NCBI GenBank assembly: GCA_027053355.1
Contig: JALUDX010000084.1
Location: 1-45,662 of the forward strand
Length of the DNA: 45,662 bases
Direction: 5' to 3'
Source of the DNA: Anaerolineales bacterium
GTDB taxonomy: Bacteria; Chloroflexota; Anaerolineae; Anaerolineales; DRMV01
A program made the position numbers and the translations under genes. Below are positions 41,830 through 45,662 of this stretch, piece by piece. The first letter of the stretch is position 1, and each line of letters begins with the position of its first letter. The notes under the pieces are model-generated. The model made no database searches and was not told the origin of the DNA. It saw only the letters and a program-made list of their open reading frames with translations.

Positions 41830-42049
41830 GGAAACGTAACTATTCAGCCTTGGCAAGAAGAAACCACAGATTACGCAGATTACGCAGAAAGAGATCCACA
41901 GATTTCACAGATTAGCACAGATTGGGCGAAAAATACTAAAAAGCCCACTTTCGCCCTCACTTCTTGGCGGTCTTGGCGTCATCTTGGCGACCTAAAAATC
42001 AGTGCTCTCCGTGGTCTATTCCCTTGTGGTTGAATAATTACAGGGAAAC
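41828..42049. mobile_element. MITE-like element, family I copy c
   Basis: The element spans 41836-42041 (206 bp), with ends GTAACTATTCAGCC and GGTTGAATAATTAC. Flanking direct repeats AAGGAAAC (41828-41835) and AGGGAAAC (42042-42049) match at seven of eight bases. It fills the whole gap between the convergent fpg and yggU stop codons. It is in the same orientation as copy a, with two ATTACGCAG units. Confidence 0.85.
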
Positions 42050-42050
42050 T

Positions 42051-42365
42051 TCATTTAGCCTCCAGGCTGGCGATGATTTTCGCCTGCGCGGTGGCCGCGT
42101 CCATGCCGGTGACGGCCACCAGTTTGTCGCGGCCGGTCGTTCCGGCGACGATTTCGATCGCCGAGGGGGCGACGCCCAAAATTTTGGCTAAAAACTTGAC
42201 CAGCGCCTGGTTGGCTTTGCCGTCTACCGGCGGCGCAGTGAGGCGGATGCGGATGGTGCCATCGTCTAACACTTCGGCGATTTCGTTGCGGGAAGCCCGC
42301 GGCGTGACCCGAATGGCTAAGGCCGCGCCCGATTTCCCGTGATGAAAGCGAAACTGACGCCCCAT
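42051..42365 (-). CDS. YggU/DUF167 family protein
   Basis: A small protein of 104 residues of unknown biochemical role, often linked to yggT and yggS. It shows the family core RVTPRASRNEIAEV, IRIRLTAPPVDGKANQALVKFLAK and GRDKLVAVTG. The ATG at 42365 has AAAGGAG 5 bp upstream; the frame to 42407 would overlap yggT. It starts 13 bp after the yggT stop. Confidence 0.9.
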   Translation of the reverse strand: MGRQFRFHHGKSGAALAIRVTPRASRNEIAEVLDDGTIRIRLTAPPVDGKANQALVKFLAKILGVAPSAIEIVAGTTGRDKLVAVTGMDAATAQAKIIASLEAK

Positions 42366-42378
42366 GGTGGCTCCTTTA

Positions 42379-42642
42379 TTAGACCAGCGAGACCAGCAAT
42401 TGAACAATGACGCTCCGCAAAATGGCGATGAGAAAGAGCAGCACTAACGGGCTAAGGTCAAACCCGCCGATCGGCGGCAGCGCGCGCCGGATGGGCGCTA
42501 ACATGGGTTCTACCCAGCGGGCTAAAGTGTGCCGGATGGGATGGTAAGGGCTGAGGAAAAAGGTGGTGATCGCGTACACCACGACCAGCAATTCCAGCAC
42601 GTTGGCGGTGAGGTTGACCAGATAAATCAAGAAACCGATCAT
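42379..42642 (-). CDS. YggT family membrane protein
   Basis: An 87-residue protein with two membrane helices (about 3-28 and 62-84) separated by the family signature FLSPYHPIRHTLARWVEPML and PIGGFDLSPLVLL. YggT proteins are tied by genome context to cell division and osmotic tolerance, without a defined mechanism. The ATG at 42642 is chosen because it begins at the first helix; a TTG start at 42678 would add 12 residues. The Shine-Dalgarno site is poor for either. Confidence 0.85.
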   Translation of the reverse strand: MIGFLIYLVNLTANVLELLVVVYAITTFFLSPYHPIRHTLARWVEPMLAPIRRALPPIGGFDLSPLVLLFLIAILRSVIVQLLVSLV

Positions 42643-42914
42643 GCCTTTTCTCGTAAAGGTGGGATGGTTGTCCGGCAAGCAAGGTTATTTTACCGCATTT
42701 TCTGGCTTGCTTTTGCCCCCTAAGCGATCCCTCTGACGAGCACAATTTCCACGGCGAGAAAATCGGCCACGGATGACGCAGGGCCCGTTGCGAACGAGCC
42801 TGTGGCTTCCCAAGCAACCGAGCACCAGGTGACCAGGTGCCCAAACAACAACAAGCCTCCCCCTTGGCCCCAATGGCTCAGCCCTCTTCTAACGGCCGGG
42901 CTTCGGCGGTCGCC

Positions 42915-43649
42915 TCACAAGCGGGTGCGAGGCCCTAAAATGGCGGTACCGACGCGAACCATGGTAGCGCCTTCTTCGATGGCCACTTCGAAATCCGCGC
43001 TCATGCCCATGGAAAGTTCATCCCAGCGCGCCTGGGGAAAACGCGCGGCCAGAAAGTCGCGCAACTTGCGCAGCCGTTGGAAATAGGGCCGCGCCTGCTC
43101 GGCTTCGGCGACGGGCGGGGGCACGGTCATCAGGCCTTGCACTTGCAAGTGCGCACATTGCAGCACGCTTTCTACCTCGGGCAGCAGGCGAGGCCATTGG
43201 GCTTCGTCCCAGCCGGGCCAGCCAAATTTGCTTGCTTCGCCGCCGACGTTGATTTCCAACAGCACGGGCAGCACCCGGCCCTGCGCAGCGGCCAGGCGCT
43301 CTAAGCGCTGCGCCAGGGTGAGGCGATCCAGAGAATGCAGCATGTCGTAATGGGTGAGCACCAGTTTGGCTTTGCGCCGTTGCACGTGGCCGATCATGTG
43401 CCAGCGGATGTCGGGCTGACCGATGGCTTCCATTTTGGCGACCCCTTCTTCGGGGTAGTTTTCGCCCAAATCTTGGGCGCCGGCCTGGAGCACAGCCTGC
43501 ACCTTGGCGAGGGGCTGACCTTTGGTCACCACTACAAGACGCACGGCCTCGGCCGGGCGGCCGGTGCGCGCCGCGGCGCTGGCCATCCGGGCCAACACGG
43601 CCTGGTAGCGTTCGCGTATGGGCAAGTAAGGGTCGCGCGGTTGGGTCAT
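42915..43649 (-). CDS. YggS-type PLP homeostasis protein
   Basis: A 244-residue fold-type III PLP-binding protein that keeps vitamin B6 and amino-acid pools balanced. Lys43 in VVVTKGQP is the PLP lysine; [21 protein letters not shown] and [24 protein letters not shown] are family hallmarks. It is upstream of yggT and yggU on the same strand, separated by 272 bp that contains only degenerate repeats. Confidence 0.94.
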   Translation of the reverse strand: MTQPRDPYLPIRERYQAVLARMASAAARTGRPAEAVRLVVVTKGQPLAKVQAVLQAGAQDLGENYPEEGVAKMEAIGQPDIRWHMIGHVQRRKAKLVLTHYDMLHSLDRLTLAQRLERLAAAQGRVLPVLLEINVGGEASKFGWPGWDEAQWPRLLPEVESVLQCAHLQVQGLMTVPPPVAEAEQARPYFQRLRKLRDFLAARFPQARWDELSMGMSADFEVAIEEGATMVRVGTAILGPRTRL

Positions 43650-43694
43650 GGGAGGTTCCTTTCGTTCAGGCGCAAAGGCTCGCCGGGGAAGGGC

Positions 43695-43723
43695 TTGCGA
43701 GAGCAGCGCCTCTGGGCTATACT
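43695..43723 (+). promoter_or_regulatory. Predicted promoter of the GNAT gene
   Basis: TTGCGA (43695-43700), a 17-bp spacer and TATACT (43718-43723), 88 bp before the ATG at 43811. It lies in the divergent gap with yggS. Confidence 0.5.
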
Positions 43724-43810
43724 GAAGGCAACAGGCAGCAGACCGACCCCTTCCTCCACCAAAAGCCCTCGAAGCCGCAGCCTCACGAAGCGCGACGCCC
43801 CTTTTTTGCC

Positions 43811-44308
43811 ATGCCCCCCTCGCCCGAAGTGACCATCCGCCGCATTGGCGGCGCCCAAGAGCAGGAAGCGTGTGCCCGCTTGATGGCTCGTTCTGAGCCG
43901 TGGCTGACGCTGCGCCGCGACGCCGCGAGGTTGCGACGCATGCTGGCCGACGAGACGAAAGAGGTCTACGTGGCCGTGGTGGGGGAAGCGGTGGCCGGTC
44001 TGATTGTAATTGATATGCAGGGCGCGTGCTCGGGGTATATCCAGGCGGTGTGCGTGGTGCCGCGTGGGCGCGGGCAGGGGGTAGGGGGGGTGCTGCTGGA
44101 TTTCGCGGAGGCGCGGATTTTTCGGGAGAAGCCCAACGTGTTTTTGTGCGTGTCTTCGTTCAATCAAGGCGCCCGCAGGTTTTATCTGCGGCGGGGGTAC
44201 GAGGAAGTGGGGGTGCTGAAAGATTATATCGTGGCGGGGTATGACGAAATTTTGCTGCGGAAGAGCATCGCGCCGTGGGATGCGTTCGAGCCGCAGCCGA
44301 CCGGCTGA
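43811..44308 (+). CDS. GNAT-family N-acetyltransferase
   Basis: Transfers an acetyl group from acetyl-CoA to an unknown amine. The 165-residue protein has a GNAT fold: the VYVAVVGEAVAGLIVI strand, the acetyl-CoA pyrophosphate loop VVPRGRGQGVGGVLLDFAEA, and the NQGARRFYLRRGYEEVG motif. No Shine-Dalgarno site is clear before the ATG. It ends 5 bp before a bidirectional hairpin terminator. Confidence 0.88.
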   Translation: MPPSPEVTIRRIGGAQEQEACARLMARSEPWLTLRRDAARLRRMLADETKEVYVAVVGEAVAGLIVIDMQGACSGYIQAVCVVPRGRGQGVGGVLLDFAEARIFREKPNVFLCVSSFNQGARRFYLRRGYEEVGVLKDYIVAGYDEILLRKSIAPWDAFEPQPTG

Positions 44309-44313
44309 GAAAA

Positions 44314-44337
44314 AAGCCGCGCTGCTTTGCGCGGCTT
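44314..44337. terminator. Bidirectional terminator between GNAT gene and 6S RNA
   Basis: AAGCCGCGC (44314-44322) and GCGCGGCTT (44329-44337) form a 9-bp stem with a 6-base loop. On the minus strand the stem is followed by a run of six T, so it mainly fits the end of minus-strand transcription from the 6S RNA locus. It could also stop the GNAT transcript. Confidence 0.75.
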
Positions 44338-44382
44338 GGGTGGAGAAAGGGTGTGTCTGCTGCCGCGGGTTAGCGGCAAGGA

Positions 44383-44553
44383 GCCCCGCCGTGCCGTGTG
44401 CTGCCCAGTTTTGCTCCTGCAAACGCAGGTGGGAGTCGTCCCGGACGGTTTCGCCTTGGCTCAGGCCTATCGCGTCCCCGCCCGCTGGTTGACTCCCTCA
44501 CAAAAGGTGTTGGGGCAAAACCGGTCACTGCGGCATCACGAACACGGCAGGGT
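44383..44553 (-). ncRNA. ssrS: Probable 6S RNA
   Basis: Minus-strand RNA of about 170 bases that would bind RNA polymerase by mimicking an open promoter. A 5' sequence CCCTGCCGTGTTCGTGATGC resembles the 6S closing stem. Helices in order are: GCCGTGT (44548-44542) with ACACGGC (44399-44393); ten pairs between 44524-44515 and 44414-44405 (one G-U); GGGAGTC (44497-44491) with GACTCCC (44437-44431). Between the last two lies a large central bubble whose 3' strand has a small hairpin, CCTGC-GTTT-GCAGG. This layout matches 6S RNA. A minus-strand TATAAG (44565-44560) lies just upstream and a terminator downstream. The identity is inferred by eye. Confidence 0.7.
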
Positions 44554-44559
44554 GTTTTT

Positions 44560-44565
44560 CTTATA
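44560..44565 (-). promoter_or_regulatory. -10 element of the 6S RNA
   Basis: TATAAG on the minus strand predicts a start near 44553. No good -35 is seen at the usual spacing; a short inverted repeat (ACCACG/CGTGGT, 44565-44582) occupies the spacer. Confidence 0.45.
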
Positions 44566-44603
44566 CCACGTTTCCGCGTGGTTGGGTAGGGTGAAGTTGG
44601 GCA

Positions 44604-44629
44604 TTTGCGGCCGCAAAGTAGGCTATAAT
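44604..44629 (+). promoter_or_regulatory. HIT gene promoter with embedded palindrome
   Basis: TATAAT (44624-44629) lies 94 bp before the ATG at 44724. The -35 is weak. A perfect 14-bp palindrome TTTGCGGCCGCAAA (44604-44617) covers the -35 and spacer region, so it may be a binding site that controls this promoter or its divergent 6S partner. A second small palindrome GGAAGT-g-ACTTCC is at 44662-44674. Confidence 0.5.
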
Positions 44630-44723
44630 AGACGGTGACGCGGGTGCGGCGGCCGCGGCGGGGAAGTGACTTCCTGCCGGGGTTGTTGCTCCCAGGCCGT
44701 GATCTTGAGCATCGAGGCATAGC

Positions 44724-45239
44724 ATGGAGTATCTTTGGTCTCCCTGGCGCATGGTTTACATCGAGAACCACATTCGCAAACCCGGCTGCGTGTTTTGCAA
44801 GGCTTTGGAACATGAGGACGGGCCGGAGAATTTGATTGTGTACCGCGGGCAGCGGGCTTTTGTAATGCTTAACCGCTACCCTTACACCACCGGGCACTTG
44901 ATGGTGATTCCTTACAAGCACGAATCCGACCTGGCCGCGCTGGAAGCGGCGACGCGCGCGGAAATGATGGAACTCACCGTGCAGGCCATTGCTGTGCTCC
45001 GCAAGGTTTACCACCCGCAAGCGTTCAACGTGGGGATGAACTTGGGCGCGGCCGCGGGCGCGGGCATTGCCGCCCACCTGCACATGCACGTGGTGCCGCG
45101 CTGGTCGGGCGATACCAACTTCATGTCCACCTTAGCGCACACGCGCGTGCTCCCCGAAGCCCTTGAGGATACCTACAAGCGGGTGCATTCCGCGTGGATT
45201 GCTTTGCACGGTGCACCTCAAGAACATGCGGCAACGTAA
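44724..45239 (+). CDS. HIT-family nucleotide hydrolase/transferase
   Basis: A 171-residue histidine-triad protein. The triad HLHMH (118-122) carries the catalytic middle histidine, and Cys22-x-x-Cys25 with two later histidines suggests a zinc site. NRYPYTTGHLMVIPYKH is typical of the Ap4A phosphorylase-like branch. The likely job is cleavage of dinucleoside polyphosphates or nucleotide-phosphate adducts. The last codons lie inside the terminator hairpin. No co-transcribed neighbour. Confidence 0.92.
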   Translation: MEYLWSPWRMVYIENHIRKPGCVFCKALEHEDGPENLIVYRGQRAFVMLNRYPYTTGHLMVIPYKHESDLAALEAATRAEMMELTVQAIAVLRKVYHPQAFNVGMNLGAAAGAGIAAHLHMHVVPRWSGDTNFMSTLAHTRVLPEALEDTYKRVHSAWIALHGAPQEHAAT

Positions 45240-45257
45240 CGCCGCATGTTCTTTTTT
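45220..45257 (+). terminator. Strong intrinsic terminator of the HIT gene
   Basis: AAGAACATGCGGC (45220-45232) and GCCGCATGTTCTT (45241-45253) pair perfectly over 13 bp with an 8-base loop, followed by a T run (45252-45257). The left arm encodes the last residues of the HIT protein and the stop codon lies in the loop. Confidence 0.9.
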
Positions 45258-45259
45258 GT

Positions 45260-45662
45260 CAAAGATGAAAACCACGGATTGCACGGATTAGCGCAGAGGG
45301 TAACGCCAAGGACGCCGAGGGTAACGCAGAGACGCAGAGAGAGTAACGCAGAGGCGCAGAGGAAACGGAGGCGCAGAGAGCGCAAAGGGTTAACGCCAAG
45401 GTCGCCAAGGTCGCAAAGGACGCCAAGGGTAACGCAGAGACGCAGAGGAGGCAAAGAGCGCAAAGAGAAAATTTTTTCTGATTACCCGACACAAAATCAA
45501 TCGTGCCCTGGCCGTTGTCTCATTGGCCGGCAGAACTCATCTCGTCATGCCAAATCTTTACAAAAATCTTGCTTTTCACACCCTCTCCTCTCCCCCCAAG
45601 CCGCCCCCTTCGACTTCGCTCAGGGCAGCCTTCGTCTTTGCTCAGGGCGGCGGCTTTCCCCC
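45260..45662. repeat. Dispersed low-complexity repeats at the window end
   Basis: 45265-45470 is made of short near-tandem words ACGCAGAGACGCAGAG and ACGCCAAGGTCGCCAAGG. Translations in all frames are Leu/Arg/Cys-rich and shift frame between units, so no gene is called. After a plain stretch, 45577-45662 holds CCCTCTCCTCTCCCC and two CTTCG-x-CTTCGCTCAGGGC units, a third partial copy of the family II core, cut by the window edge. Confidence 0.7.

Overview
The window is GC-rich bacterial chromosome, most likely from the phylum Chloroflexota, class Anaerolineae or a close relative. That placement is inference from three things: a full cell-wall and division cluster, a FtsZ tail ending in a basic conserved peptide, and large multi-domain sensor kinases next to intergenic low-complexity repeats. 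No rRNA, tRNA, CRISPR array, prophage or complete insertion sequence was seen.

Layout. 48-3819: a sensor histidine kinase and an OmpR-type response regulator, separated by a mobile repeat. 3896-6077: a deoxynucleoside kinase and inositol-monophosphatase-like pair on the minus strand, then a DUF3592-like membrane protein. 6078-7066: a repeat nest, then the mraZ promoter and operator. 7067-24700: the dcw cluster mraZ-rsmH-ftsL-ftsI-murF-mraY-murD-ftsW-murG-(CvpA-like)-murC-murB-ddl-ftsQ-ftsA-ftsZ, mostly with overlapping or touching genes. murE is missing from its usual slot between ftsI and murF. A possible structured RNA follows ftsZ. 24965-32122: an MFS transporter, a 1104-residue membrane sensor kinase, and two unknown membrane proteins behind a near-consensus promoter. 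32123-33374: a second repeat nest. 33375-35538: an LCP-family cell-wall protein, a FtsB/DivIC-like protein and a cysteine-rich HTH regulator. 35691-37901: a tetR-patatin-hydrolase operon on the minus strand. 38074-40547: a B12-binding mutase subunit, a MeaB-like GTPase and a PRPP synthetase. 40981-45239: fpg, yggU-yggT-yggS, a GNAT acetyltransferase, a probable 6S RNA and a HIT-family protein.

How it works together. The dcw block supplies most soluble and membrane steps from UDP-MurNAc to lipid II, plus the divisome (FtsL, FtsI, FtsW, FtsQ, FtsA, FtsZ). MraZ probably controls its own promoter through four elements spaced exactly 10 bp. The LCP and FtsB-like genes extend the envelope theme.

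The most notable non-coding feature is a set of small transposon-like elements (150-360 bp, no transposase). Two families have ends beginning GTAA and are flanked by 8-bp target duplications, as in the IS66 family. Family II copies at 6505 and 32623 are each inserted into a family I element with a perfect 8-bp duplication. Family I-type elements also sit inside or beside operons: between the kinase and its regulator, between ddl and ftsQ, and as a remnant in the missing murE slot.
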